A stretch of DNA of 38,610 nt from JTS-AC122 sp050246015. Its GTDB lineage: Bacteria > Planctomycetota > Phycisphaerae > Phycisphaerales > UBA1924. The notes under the pieces are model-generated. The model was not told the origin of the DNA, searched no databases, and saw only the letters and a program-made list of their open reading frames with translations. Below are positions 8,761 through 16,937 of this stretch, piece by piece (within the stretch, counting starts at the first letter, position 1; the number at the start of each line of letters is the position of its first letter). Both the position numbers and the translations under genes were made by a program. Where the stretch lies: assembly GCA_050246015.1 (NCBI GenBank), contig JBFWWU010000029.1:1-38610 (forward strand), given 5' to 3'.

Positions 8761-9354
8761 GTGAACGCGGATGAAGTCAGTTCCTCGGCGCTTGTGCAGC
8801 GGATGGTCGATGCAGTGGAACACGTTCGTCGGCGATTGCTCAGGTCGTGCGCCGTCCTTCGCGACGCGGGGGTTGATTATGCCGTCATCGGGGGCAACGC
8901 CGTGGCCGCTTGGGTCGCGACCATCGACCAGGGCGCCGTACGCAATACGCGCGATGTTGACATCCTTGTCCGTCGGCGTGACTTCCCCGCGGTGAAAGCC
9001 GCGCTCGAACTCGCCGGATTCGTCCACCGTCGTGTTTCGGGCATCGACATGTTCCTTGACAACCGCGCTGCCACAGCGCGCGATTCGATCCACATCGTGT
9101 TCGCCGGTGAGTTCCTCCGTCCTTCCGAGCCCGAACCAGCCCCGGATGTGTCCGAATCCCACGATCTGGGCCCATTCCGTGTCGCCAGCATCGAAGCGAT
9201 CGTCCGCGCCAAACTCACCGCGTTCCGCGACAAGGATCGGGTCCATCTCCGCGACATGCTCGGCGTCGGTCTCATCGACCAGACTTGGACGCTTCGATTT
9301 TCGCCCGTCCTTTCCGCCCGTCTCCAGCAGATCATCGATACGCCCGATGGATGA
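8761..9354 (+). CDS. Nucleotidyltransferase-fold protein
   Basis: 197 residues from a GTG start. The pattern YAVIGGNAVAAW ... RNTRDVDILV is the GG/DxD core of the DNA polymerase beta-like nucleotidyltransferase superfamily, as seen in AbiEii-like and related minimal nucleotidyltransferases. An IEAIVRAKLTAFRDKDRVHLRDML segment follows, which in such proteins carries a Lys/Asp-rich helix. It sits between kdsD and waaF, but nothing in the sequence ties it to LPS. It could be a solitary relative of toxin-antitoxin nucleotidyltransferases; no partner gene is adjacent. An in-frame ATG at 8803 is a less likely start because the -10 box fits the GTG. Confidence 0.7.
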   Translation: MNADEVSSSALVQRMVDAVEHVRRRLLRSCAVLRDAGVDYAVIGGNAVAAWVATIDQGAVRNTRDVDILVRRRDFPAVKAALELAGFVHRRVSGIDMFLDNRAATARDSIHIVFAGEFLRPSEPEPAPDVSESHDLGPFRVASIEAIVRAKLTAFRDKDRVHLRDMLGVGLIDQTWTLRFSPVLSARLQQIIDTPDG

Positions 9355-9398
9355 TCGCTCGCCGCGTCTCGCCCGTTCTACCTCCGCATCCCGCGCCG

Positions 9399-9404
9399 TA
9401 CAGT
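9399..9404 (+). promoter_or_regulatory. -10 box for leaderless waaF-like gene
   Basis: TACAGT ends seven bases before the GTG at 9412, with no Shine-Dalgarno sequence. Confidence 0.42.
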
Positions 9405-9411
9405 CGCCACC

Positions 9412-10533
9412 GTGTCGGCGTCCCCTGTCATCCCCAAGCGCCTCCTCATCGTCTGCCCCTCCTGGCTGGGCGATGTCGTCATGGCCACCCCCGCCCTCCG
9501 CCGCATCCGCTCCGCGCTCCCCGGCGCGTTCATCGGCGCCCTCCTCCGCCCCGGCCTCGATGAACTCCTCGCCGGCTCCGACTTCTTCGACGAACTCCAC
9601 GTCGATCGCGCCCGCGGCGTCATGGGCCCCAAACTCGTCGCCGCCAAGATCCGACCTCGCCGATACGACGCCGCTCTCCTGCTCACTAACTCCTTCTCCA
9701 CCGCCCTCATCACGCGACTGGCCTTCATCCCCCGTCGCGTCGGCTACGCCCGAGACGCCCGCGGCCTCCTCCTCACCGACAAACTCCGCGCGCCGCGCCG
9801 CGCCCGCCCCCACCGCGGCTGGATGCCCATCCCCGCCATCGACTACTACCTCCACGCCGCCGACGTCTTGCTTCCCCGCGGCGCGCCCGAACCCTCGCCC
9901 CCGCTCCCTCACCTCCACCTCGCCGTCACCACCGACCAGGACACCGCCGCCCTCGACATCCTCCGCCGGGCGCGCGTCCTCAACCCCGCCGACGACCCCT
10001 CCGCGCCGCTGGCCATCCTCAACCCCGGCGGCAACAACCCCGCCAAACGCTGGCCCGCCGACCGCTTCGCTCAGATTGCCTTGCATCTGCTCCGACGCCG
10101 CGGCATGCACGTGCTCCTCAGCGGCGCGCCCGCCGAACGCGATCTCACTCAATCCATCCTCGAACAAATCAACTCCGCCTCCTTCCCTTCCCATCTCGTC
10201 GCCGCCGACATCTCCACCCTCGGCGTCACCATCGGCTCATTGAAAGGCGTCGTCCGACACGCCTCCCTCATGGTGACCAACGACACCGGGCCGCGACACA
10301 TCGCCGCCGCCTTCCACATCCCCACCATCGCCCTCTTTGGCCCCACCGATCATCGCTGGACGACGCTCCCCGACTCCTCCCCCAATCCCGGAACGCGCGA
10401 ACGCCTCATCCTGTCCGACCCCTCGCTCCCGCCCGACGAAGTCGCCGATGATCATCCCGAGCGTTGCCGAATCGATCGAATCCAGACCGCAGCGGTGATC
10501 GACGCGATCGACGCCATGCCGACGCGCCCCTAG
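9412..10533 (+). CDS. waaF: Glycosyltransferase family 9, heptosyltransferase II-like
   Basis: Transfers heptose from an ADP-heptose-type donor to the growing LPS core on the cytoplasmic face. 373 residues. N-terminal RLLIVCPSWLGDVVMATPALRRIR is the GT9 acceptor-side motif, with the conserved Asp. The donor half has LAILNPGGNNPAKRWPADRFAQIA and VTNDTGPRHIAAAFHIPTIALFGPTDHRWT, both diagnostic of WaaF/WaaC. The clustering with kdsD supports an LPS core role. Whether the donor is ADP-heptose cannot be confirmed here, since no heptose synthesis genes are present. It converges on pyrD with 16 bases between the stops. Confidence 0.88.
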   Translation: MSASPVIPKRLLIVCPSWLGDVVMATPALRRIRSALPGAFIGALLRPGLDELLAGSDFFDELHVDRARGVMGPKLVAAKIRPRRYDAALLLTNSFSTALITRLAFIPRRVGYARDARGLLLTDKLRAPRRARPHRGWMPIPAIDYYLHAADVLLPRGAPEPSPPLPHLHLAVTTDQDTAALDILRRARVLNPADDPSAPLAILNPGGNNPAKRWPADRFAQIALHLLRRRGMHVLLSGAPAERDLTQSILEQINSASFPSHLVAADISTLGVTIGSLKGVVRHASLMVTNDTGPRHIAAAFHIPTIALFGPTDHRWTTLPDSSPNPGTRERLILSDPSLPPDEVADDHPERCRIDRIQTAAVIDAIDAMPTRP

Positions 10534-10549
10534 ATCGCTCATCTCTGGT

Positions 10550-11611
10550 TCACACCTCCACCGCGCCCACCAGTTCCCTCATCGACCCGCACCCCTGCGC
10601 CCGCACCCACTTCGCGAGCCCCTTGATGACCGCGATCGGCGACCGCGGATCCGCCAGCAGCGCCGTGCCCATCTGCACCGCCGTCGCCCCCGCCAGGATG
10701 AACTCGGCCGCGTCCTCCCACCGCATCACGCCGCCCGCCCCGATCACCGGCACGCCCCGCTCCTTCGCGACCTTGCGGTACACCTCATGCACCTGCCGGA
10801 CCGCGACCGGGTGCAGCGCCGGACCCGAGAGCCCGCCCGTCGTGTTCGACAGCCTCGGCTTCCGCGTGTGAACATCAATCGCCATCGCCGGCTGCGTGTT
10901 CCCGATCGTCAGCCCGTCCGCCCCCCCGTCGATCGCCGCTCGCGCCACCCCGATCATGTCCGGCGTCGCCGGTGACAGTTTCACGAACACCTTCGCACGC
11001 TTCACGACCGGGCGCACCGCCCCCATCAACTCCCGAAGGTGCTCCGGCGCCAGCCCGAACTCAAGCCCCGTGCGCACGTTCGGGCACGACACGTTCAGTT
11101 CGATCGCCGGGATCCCCGCCCGTCCCCCCGGCCCGCCTCCATCGCTCTCCCCGGCAGACCCCGCATCGCGCCGCTTCACGCGCGAAAACCCCGGTTCCGC
11201 CCACTCGTCCATGCACGCCGCCACCCGAACGTATTCGTCGATCGAGAACCCCGCGACCGACCCGATCACCGTGGTCGGCACCTCCGACGCTTTCGGCGCG
11301 ATGTGCTCGTCGAACGCGTCGATCCCCGGGTTGGCCAGCCCGATCGCGTTCAGCATCCCCGCCCGGTTCTCGATGATCCGCCACGTGTCGTTCCCCGACC
11401 GCGCCTGCGCCGTGATCGACTTGGTCACCACGCCCCCCACCCGCGACAGATCCAGCGGGCCGCGCCGTCGAGCGCGCCTCCCCGCGCTCCCCGGCACATC
11501 CCGGCTCCACATCTCGTCCAGCACCCCCGCCGTCCCCGCCGCCAGCAGCACCGGGTTCCGCAGCGACAGCCCCGCCAGTTCCGTCACGAGCACCGCTTCG
11601 TCCTTTGGCAC
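10550..11611 (-). CDS. pyrD: Dihydroorotate dehydrogenase, class 1B-like
   Basis: Oxidises dihydroorotate to orotate in pyrimidine synthesis, using FMN. 353 residues from the GTG at 11611. The N-terminal LAGLSLRNPVLLAAGTAG, the Lys-containing VVTKSITAQAR, the catalytic-loop PAIELNVSCPNVRTG with the base Cys, VFVKLSPATPD, GLTIGNTQPAMAID and GVPVIGAGGVMRWEDAAEFILAGATAVQMGTALLADP all match class 1 enzymes. Two basic or glycine-rich inserts (around RRARRRGP and KRRDAGSAGESDGGGPGGRAG) make it longer than the usual 310 residues. An upstream in-frame ATG at 11755 would overlap the divergent ribF and adds unrelated sequence, so it is rejected. No PyrK gene is visible nearby. Confidence 0.9.
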   Translation of the reverse strand: MPKDEAVLVTELAGLSLRNPVLLAAGTAGVLDEMWSRDVPGSAGRRARRRGPLDLSRVGGVVTKSITAQARSGNDTWRIIENRAGMLNAIGLANPGIDAFDEHIAPKASEVPTTVIGSVAGFSIDEYVRVAACMDEWAEPGFSRVKRRDAGSAGESDGGGPGGRAGIPAIELNVSCPNVRTGLEFGLAPEHLRELMGAVRPVVKRAKVFVKLSPATPDMIGVARAAIDGGADGLTIGNTQPAMAIDVHTRKPRLSNTTGGLSGPALHPVAVRQVHEVYRKVAKERGVPVIGAGGVMRWEDAAEFILAGATAVQMGTALLADPRSPIAVIKGLAKWVRAQGCGSMRELVGAVEV

Positions 11612-11616
11612 GCCCA

Positions 11617-11622
11617 ACCATA
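11617..11622 (-). promoter_or_regulatory. -10 box for leaderless pyrD
   Basis: On the minus strand TATGGT ends five bases before the GTG at 11611. This supports that start codon. Confidence 0.42.
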
Positions 11623-11673
11623 GTCCGCAGCCGCACCCCCAGGCCGGGCGCACGCCTTTCCCGTCGACCCGGC

Positions 11674-11679
11674 TATCCT
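11674..11679 (+). promoter_or_regulatory. -10 box upstream of ribF
   Basis: TATCCT lies 28 bases before the ribF ATG, in the 96-base divergent region shared with pyrD. It would give a short leader of about 20 bases. Confidence 0.3.
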
Positions 11680-11707
11680 TGCACGCCTCACCCGATCCGC
11701 ACACGAC

Positions 11708-12673
11708 ATGCGAGCCGTGACCATCGGCAACTTCGACGGCGCCCACTTGGGGCATCAGGCCCTCGTCGCCCGCGCCCGCTCACTCGTCTCCGCCGCCGGT
11801 GAAGTGATCGCCGTCGCCTTCGATCCCCACCCCGCCAGCGTCCTGCGCCCGGGCGCCGAGCCCCCGCGCCTCTCCACCTTTGATCAGCGAGCCCGCTGGC
11901 TCGTCGCCGCCGGGGCCGATCGCGTTGAGCGCCTCGTTCCTTCGCAGGCCCTGCTCTCCAGCCCGCCCGACGAGTTCATCGACCACCTCTGCCGCGACTT
12001 CCACCCCGCGTTCATCGTCGAGGGCCCCGACTTCCACTTCGGCAAGGCCCGCGCCGGCAACGTCGAAACGCTCCGAACCCTCGGCCTCCGCCACGCCTTC
12101 CGTGCCGACATCGTCCCCGGGGTCACGGCCTCGCTCTCCGATCTCCTCTCCACGCCCGTCTCCAGCACCATCATCCGCTGGCTCCTCTCTCTCGGACGCG
12201 TCCGCGACGCCGCCCTCCTCCTCGCCAGACCCTACACCATCGACGCCGTCGTCGTCCGCGGCGATCGTCGCGGCCGCGAACTCGGTTTCCCCACCGCCAA
12301 CCTCCACTCCCCCAACATGCTCCCCGCCGACGGTGTCTACGCCGGGCGCGCCATCCTCCAGGACGGCCGCTGCTTCCCCGCCGCCGTTCACGTCGGCCCC
12401 CGCGCCACCTTCGATTCCCCTCAGCGAACCATCGAGGCCCACCTGCTCGACGTCCCCCGCGACGCTCCGCCCGCCACCCCCCCCAGCGCCGCCATCCCCG
12501 GCCTAACCGAATACGGCTGGGGAATGTCGCTCGAGTTCATCGCCTGGGTTCGAGACCAGATCGCCTTTGATTCCGTCCCCGCCCTCGTCCACCGGATCCG
12601 GGCCGATTGCGACGCCGTCCGCCATCTGCTCGCCAAGCCCGCCCATCCCGCCGCCACCACCTCACCCCGCTGA
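11708..12673 (+). CDS. ribF: Bifunctional riboflavin kinase/FAD synthetase
   Basis: Makes FMN from riboflavin and then FAD. 321 residues, typical for the family. The N-terminal adenylyltransferase has MRAVTIGNFDGAHLGHQALV (the HxGH-like nucleotide-binding motif), FDPHPASVL and PAFIVEGPDFHFGKARAGN, with SSTIIRWLLSLGRV at its end. The C-terminal kinase has RGRELGFPTANL (the PTAN motif) and DGVYAGRA. It is divergent from pyrD, which encodes an FMN enzyme, but a regulatory link is not shown. The stop converges on the TPR gene with 8 bases between. Confidence 0.93.
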   Translation: MRAVTIGNFDGAHLGHQALVARARSLVSAAGEVIAVAFDPHPASVLRPGAEPPRLSTFDQRARWLVAAGADRVERLVPSQALLSSPPDEFIDHLCRDFHPAFIVEGPDFHFGKARAGNVETLRTLGLRHAFRADIVPGVTASLSDLLSTPVSSTIIRWLLSLGRVRDAALLLARPYTIDAVVVRGDRRGRELGFPTANLHSPNMLPADGVYAGRAILQDGRCFPAAVHVGPRATFDSPQRTIEAHLLDVPRDAPPATPPSAAIPGLTEYGWGMSLEFIAWVRDQIAFDSVPALVHRIRADCDAVRHLLAKPAHPAATTSPR

Positions 12674-12681
12674 ACTAAATT

Positions 12682-12990
12682 CTACAGCGACTCATGGAAG
12701 TGCTGCAGTTCGCTCAGTGCCTTCAGGTCGCCGGCCGCCCGGGCCTTCGCGATACCCGCTTCCAGCGCCGCCCTTGCCGCACTGTCCTGCCCAGCCTCAT
12801 GAAGCGCGACGGCCTTGTGGTAATACGCATAGTGATATGACGGGTCAGCGGCGATGCACCGGTCGTAAAACGAACAAGCCACCTCATGGTTCCCCGCTTT
12901 GGCGTGCTCCTGCGCGATGCCGTACAGAACAAACGCGTCGTCCGGAGACGCTTCAAGCATGGACAGGAGCGTGTGGAGTCGCGGGGACAT
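12682..12990 (-). CDS. Small tetratricopeptide repeat protein
   Basis: 102 residues from the ATG at 12990. MSPRLHTLLSMLEASPDDAFVLYGIAQEHAKAGN is followed by CSFYDRCIAADPSYHYAYYHKAVALHEAGQDSAARAALEAGIAKA, which is one complete TPR flanked by two partial ones. It should be a soluble protein-interaction module. A longer open frame reaches 13140, but the added sequence looks non-coding, and a TACAGT -10 box just before the 12990 ATG supports the short form. Small TPR proteins with this opening are common in planctomycetes and verrucomicrobia; the partner is unknown. Confidence 0.72.
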   Translation of the reverse strand: MSPRLHTLLSMLEASPDDAFVLYGIAQEHAKAGNHEVACSFYDRCIAADPSYHYAYYHKAVALHEAGQDSAARAALEAGIAKARAAGDLKALSELQHFHESL

Positions 12991-12999
12991 GATCTTGAA

Positions 13000-13005
13000 A
13001 CTGTA
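13000..13005 (-). promoter_or_regulatory. -10 box for leaderless TPR gene
   Basis: On the minus strand TACAGT ends nine bases before the ATG at 12990. The rest of the 13006-13262 gap has lower GC than its surroundings and no gene or strong hairpin that I can support. Confidence 0.38.
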
Positions 13006-13262
13006 ATCGCTTGCGAACCCCGACGGTGTCAGGAAATTGACGTACTGGCGAACTTTCACCACGTCCATGTGGCAACTATTGGCCAAACTGGGGTGGCAAC
13101 CAGGTTCCTCTTCCGCTCCAACATCGATGATCCTACTCAAACAGGGTTATTTGATGCCTGGCACGATAGTTGCAGCAGATGGCTCGAACTTGACTGAGGG
13201 TGATCCCGACTCTGGATGTCGCGAGCGAGTGAACCCCGAACTGCCTCCTCTTGCGGTTCGCC

Positions 13263-14405
13263 TCAGTGCGTCGAGGCGAGACCGTCCAGCAGCGCCTGGC
13301 ACGCCACAGCCGGGCGCTGTCTTTTTTGCACAAACGACGACACGGCGACCCCTTTGCATCCAATCCGCACCAGTTCAGCCACGTTTTCCGATGTAATGCC
13401 GCCGATGGCAAGATGGGGCACTTGCGACGTCTCCGGCGCCGCGAGCACTTCGCGCAGCAACTCCGGTCCCGCGATCGCTGGCTTGTGCTTCGTGGTCGTC
13501 GGGAACATCGGCCCGATTCCGATGTAGTCCGCGCCGGCCCGGACCGCCTCGCGCGCTTGCTCAAGGGTTCCCGTCGAGACGCCGACCAGCAGCGTCCGTC
13601 CCAGCAGTCTGCGGACCTCGCGCACCGGCAGATCCGTCTGCCCGAGATGAACACCATCCGCCCCGGCGAGGACCGCGATGTCCGGGCGATCGTTGATGAT
13701 GACCGACGCTCGCGCGCCTTCAGGACGCCCGGGCGCGGGCCCGGCAAGACTCCGCGCCAGGTCCACGAGCCGGCGCGCCCGGCCGAGCAGGTCGGCGTCC
13801 CCCAGTGACTTCTCCCTCAGTTGCAGGCAGTCGGCTCCGCCCTCGATACACTGGCGCGCCACGTTCTCCCACGTATCGTGCTCGCAGAGCGATTCGGTGA
13901 TCAGCACGCACAATCGCCACTGCGGCGGGGTCGGCGCCCCCAGTGCCGGGAGCGCCGTCATCAATCGCCGCTCCAGTTCGTACGCCCGGTATCGGAGCCG
14001 CTCGACGCTTTTCGCCGCGCTTGCCCCCGAGCGTGCGGCATCACCGGTCGGCGCCCCGGCATCGACAACTCGATCCGGCTTCAGGCATTCCTCGATCGAA
14101 CGCAGCGCCTCGGTGAGGCGCTTGGCGGCCGCCGCGACGACCTGGGACATGCCGCCACGCGAGTATTCCGACTCGGTTGACAGCGCGGTGCCGACGTCGC
14201 CCGGGGTGTCGCGCCATGCAAACATCGCGGCGGCATCAACTCCCGACGAGTCAATCGCGTCCCGCAGGGCGTGCCGCGCGCTCTTGATGTCGGCGCTCAG
14301 ATCGGCGTCCGCCAGCACAAATCGGCTGGCGTCCTCCATGACCCGTAGCGCCTCGCGGGCACGGTTCACGTTCGCGTCGATGATGCGAAGCCGCGCGTCG
14401 AACAT
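13263..14405 (-). CDS. thiE: Thiamine phosphate synthase with N-terminal ThiD2-like domain
   Basis: Joins hydroxymethylpyrimidine diphosphate and thiazole phosphate to thiamine monophosphate. 380 residues, about 170 more than a plain ThiE. The extra N-terminal part opens with FDARLRIIDANVNRAREALRVMEDASRFVL, the hallmark of the ThiD2 domain that precedes ThiE in cyanobacteria and some other phyla. The ThiE barrel starts near residue 165, with DCLQLREKSL, INDRPDIAVLAGADGVHLGQTDLP, YIGIGPMFPTTTKHKPAIAG and LAIGGITSENV. The start at 14405 is chosen from the conserved opening and an adjacent -10 box; the frame is open to 14516, but that extension is not conserved. Confidence 0.92.
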   Translation of the reverse strand: MFDARLRIIDANVNRAREALRVMEDASRFVLADADLSADIKSARHALRDAIDSSGVDAAAMFAWRDTPGDVGTALSTESEYSRGGMSQVVAAAAKRLTEALRSIEECLKPDRVVDAGAPTGDAARSGASAAKSVERLRYRAYELERRLMTALPALGAPTPPQWRLCVLITESLCEHDTWENVARQCIEGGADCLQLREKSLGDADLLGRARRLVDLARSLAGPAPGRPEGARASVIINDRPDIAVLAGADGVHLGQTDLPVREVRRLLGRTLLVGVSTGTLEQAREAVRAGADYIGIGPMFPTTTKHKPAIAGPELLREVLAAPETSQVPHLAIGGITSENVAELVRIGCKGVAVSSFVQKRQRPAVACQALLDGLASTH

Positions 14406-14412
14406 CCGCCCG

Positions 14413-14418
14413 ATGATA
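14413..14418 (-). promoter_or_regulatory. -10 box for leaderless thiE
   Basis: On the minus strand TATCAT ends seven bases before the ATG at 14405. It suggests thiE has its own promoter, separate from the exosortase cassette upstream. Confidence 0.42.
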
Positions 14419-14442
14419 CCGCCCCGGCGGGGCCCCACCGGA

Positions 14443-15180
14443 TCACCGGCGCCCGGACGCCGGCTCCGCCACGCTCTTGTCGGCGCCGGGCACGACGATC
14501 CGTGGCCGTGTGACACCCCTTGAGGCGGACGGCCCCGGCCGGAGCGACCGGAGTTCGTCCGCCCGGAACATCAGCAGCGCCCAGATCGCCACCGGCACAA
14601 AGAACGTCGCGTTGAGGGACGATGCGAACATCTCGACGGCCCATTCGAGGGCATCGCGCGCCCCGCTGGAGAACTGCCAGCGTGCATACAGGGCCCCGGG
14701 CGTGCTGTAGAGCCAGATGATGATGAGCACGACCCGCAGGCCGATGAACACGTGAATCGCCCCCAGCCCCAGCGCCAGGGCGATGGCTCGACGCCGCCAC
14801 GACACCGGTGTAGCGACGATCAGCGCGAGCAGTTCCGCGGTGGCAAGGTAGCCGATGACGTGGGTGCTGTGGTAGGTTCTCCCGGCGACGGGCACGCCGC
14901 GGCGATTGGCGACGATGGCGGTATCCATCCCGGGCTGCGTGGCGTTTGGAAGAAACTCCACCAGGTCGCCGCGCGAACCGAAATCGCTCAGGCACGCCCG
15001 CGCCACCGCTCGGTACGCCGAGCCGTACCCCCGCGCGACGGCGTCCACCTGCCAGAGCAGCACCAGCCCCAGGTACACACCGCCCGCCATCACAAAGAAG
15101 ACCAGCACGCGCCGCCGAAGCGACGCCGCGGCACCCTCGCGAGCGATCAGCGGCCCGGGATGCTTGCCTGATGTGCTCAT
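14443..15180 (-). CDS. Multi-spanning membrane protein, exosortase partner candidate
   Basis: 245 residues from the ATG at 15180. A first membrane segment (VLVFFVMAGGVYLGLVLLW) is followed by a roughly 60-residue polar region and then about four segments, including HVIGYLATAELLALIVATPVSWRRRAIALALGLGAIHVFIGLR and FFVPVAIWALLMF. The SWRRRAIALALG...FIGLRVVLII part, with R149, resembles the Arg-containing helix region of exosortases, but no catalytic Cys is found in the matching place. It starts 19 bases after the exosortase stop. XrtH exosortases are often encoded next to an accessory membrane protein, and by position and topology this would be the counterpart here. Assignment is inference. Confidence 0.62.
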   Translation of the reverse strand: MSTSGKHPGPLIAREGAAASLRRRVLVFFVMAGGVYLGLVLLWQVDAVARGYGSAYRAVARACLSDFGSRGDLVEFLPNATQPGMDTAIVANRRGVPVAGRTYHSTHVIGYLATAELLALIVATPVSWRRRAIALALGLGAIHVFIGLRVVLIIIWLYSTPGALYARWQFSSGARDALEWAVEMFASSLNATFFVPVAIWALLMFRADELRSLRPGPSASRGVTRPRIVVPGADKSVAEPASGRR

Positions 15181-15199
15181 GGGCGCGCGCGGTCGAAGA

Positions 15200-15841
15200 T
15201 TACAACGCTCCGGCATGGCCGGCGGCGGCGGTCCGCGGGCCCGGCCGGCTCGCCGTCGCGCGCCACGCCCAGGCGATCCACAGCCCCACCGCGGCGAACA
15301 CAAACACCGGCTGCCACACGTCGATATGAACGGTCTCGAACGATCCCGGCGCGTGCACGCCGACGTAGTACAGCGAGATGATGCGGGCGTAGTTGAGGCA
15401 AAAGAGTACGCCCGCGCCGACGGCGACCCCGATCAGCCTGGAGCGCCACCGGACCGGGAACGCCAGCGCCGCCGCCGAAAAGAGCGCGATCGGGTCAATC
15501 GCATCGCACCCGCGCTTGATCGAGAGTGTGAAGCGGCTGGTACGGACGTGCTCGTGCAGCGACGAGGCGTCTTCGCCCAGCCGGCGCAGCATCCACGCGG
15601 ACGACTCGGCGATCCGGTCGATGAGCCACGGGTGGGCCGTGAGTCGCACGAAGGGGATCGACATCACTCCCCAGAACGCGATGATGAGCAGCACCGTCAG
15701 CACGACAAAGCGCACGATCGGGCGCTTGGCCACCACGGTCCGTGCCGCCCCGGCGAAGCGACGAGCCGGCGCCGCGTCCGCCCTGACCACCACGGGCCTG
15801 GGCATCGTTTGCGCGTCGGTCGGTCCGTCGGGGCGTGACAT
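15200..15841 (-). CDS. Exosortase, XrtH-like
   Basis: Integral-membrane cysteine protease/transpeptidase expected to cleave the C-terminal sorting signal of exported proteins. 213 residues. The likely catalytic triad is visible: C112 in KRGCDAIDPIALF, R153 in LNYARIISLYYVG, and H172 in ETVHIDVWQPVF. The phrase AFPVRWRSRLIGVAVGAG between Cys and Arg, and the NxxRIISLYYVG...HxDVWQ pattern, fit the XrtH branch best, as remembered. About six hydrophobic segments are present, with a 40-residue cytoplasmic N-terminus. The probable substrate gene ends 36 bases upstream. A second in-frame ATG (residue 13) is a possible start. Confidence 0.8.
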   Translation of the reverse strand: MSRPDGPTDAQTMPRPVVVRADAAPARRFAGAARTVVAKRPIVRFVVLTVLLIIAFWGVMSIPFVRLTAHPWLIDRIAESSAWMLRRLGEDASSLHEHVRTSRFTLSIKRGCDAIDPIALFSAAALAFPVRWRSRLIGVAVGAGVLFCLNYARIISLYYVGVHAPGSFETVHIDVWQPVFVFAAVGLWIAWAWRATASRPGPRTAAAGHAGAL

Positions 15842-15877
15842 GGGGCTTGCGTCTTGGATGAAATCGCAGCACGGGCG

Positions 15878-16867
15878 TCAGAATCGACGCAGGATGATCA
15901 CCGCCCCGGCGCCGACCACCATCAACACCAGGATCGATTTGAGCGTATCGCCCATGACGGGAACACCGCCGCCTCCGAGACCGGCGAGCGCGTCGTCCAC
16001 GAGCGTCTCGATCTCGGGATTGGCCGCCAGGCTTTGTTCCGCCGCCATGCGGAATCCGGCGTTCGTGTCCAGGAGGTTCTGGAACCCGCCAAGGTCGTCC
16101 AGGGAGTCGCCCGCCCCATTCACCATGTCGTCAGCGCCGCCGAGCGCGCACTGGCGTTCCTCCGGCGTGATGCCCGGGTTCTCGATGTCGATCAAGCCGT
16201 TCCAATCAAAGTTGCCCACCAGACCGGAAAGCTGGCTCAGTTTCGCGCGGACGCGAGTCGCGGCGTTCCCCGGCGATGGGGGGGGCTGGACATTGAGCAC
16301 GAACGGCTGGCTCGGTACGCCGCCGACCTGAATCACCACCGACACTTGCCGTGGAAGCGCGCCCAGGTTTGACAGCGGAATCGCTGTCACGAGCGTCTGA
16401 TTCGTCGACATGGCCCCCGTGACCGATTCGACGCCGTCGAAAAACACGCGGTTCTCCCCGTGCACCATCGAGAAGTTCGTGCCGCGCACCGTCAGGATCC
16501 GTCCGGCAGGGGCGCTGGAAATCGGCGGGCCCGGCAGCACGAACTCGTACGGATCCTGGGTGCGATCCTGCGGCGGGCCGGCATGGATCGAGACAATCGT
16601 CGGCGCTCCCTGCGGTGGGGGGTCAACGCACTGGTCGTACACCCCGGCGCCGACGCTGATGGCTCCGTAGATCAGTCCGGTGATCGGCGTCACCGGGTTG
16701 GGTGCGGCGAGCGAAATAACGCCGTGCCACAACCCGATCGCACCCGTGGAGAGCGAGATTACCGAAGCGGTCTGGCTCGCCATCGCCACCCCAACGGGTA
16801 TCAGCACGCCCAGCGCGGCGATTCGAGCAAAACGAGCGCGGATTGACGAGTTCCTTGGGTTGGTCAT
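15878..16867 (-). CDS. Secreted IPT/TIG-domain protein with IPTL-like C-terminal sorting signal
   Basis: 329 residues. The start at 16867 is fixed by a strong GGGAGGA Shine-Dalgarno site. The N-terminus is a signal peptide (RARFARIAALGVLIPVGVAMAS). An IPT/TIG-like fold spans about 87-200 (APTIVSIHAGPP ... RILTVRGTNFS ... NRVFFDGVESV). Residues 200-300 contain NFDWNGLIDIENPG and a helical Asp/Leu-rich part. The last 28 residues are a tripartite tail: the motif VPVMGDTLKS, a hydrophobic helix, then LRRF. This matches the layout of IPTL-CTERM signals used with XrtH, though the exact IPTLxxWG is not conserved. It is the first gene of the exosortase cassette and so probably its dedicated substrate. 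Confidence 0.8.
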   Translation of the reverse strand: MTNPRNSSIRARFARIAALGVLIPVGVAMASQTASVISLSTGAIGLWHGVISLAAPNPVTPITGLIYGAISVGAGVYDQCVDPPPQGAPTIVSIHAGPPQDRTQDPYEFVLPGPPISSAPAGRILTVRGTNFSMVHGENRVFFDGVESVTGAMSTNQTLVTAIPLSNLGALPRQVSVVIQVGGVPSQPFVLNVQPPPSPGNAATRVRAKLSQLSGLVGNFDWNGLIDIENPGITPEERQCALGGADDMVNGAGDSLDDLGGFQNLLDTNAGFRMAAEQSLAANPEIETLVDDALAGLGGGGVPVMGDTLKSILVLMVVGAGAVIILRRF

Positions 16868-16937
16868 TGAATCCTCCCGGTGATGGGGGCCCAATCGCGG
16901 CTTGAAGTCATGAGGCGGGCGCGCGGAGCCCGACCAT

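Noticed and set aside
13006..13262. Lower-GC gap between the TPR gene and thiE, considered as an RNA gene or extension of either gene
   Set aside because: No stable hairpin with T-run and no known RNA motif; the frames that cross it do not resemble either neighbouring protein.
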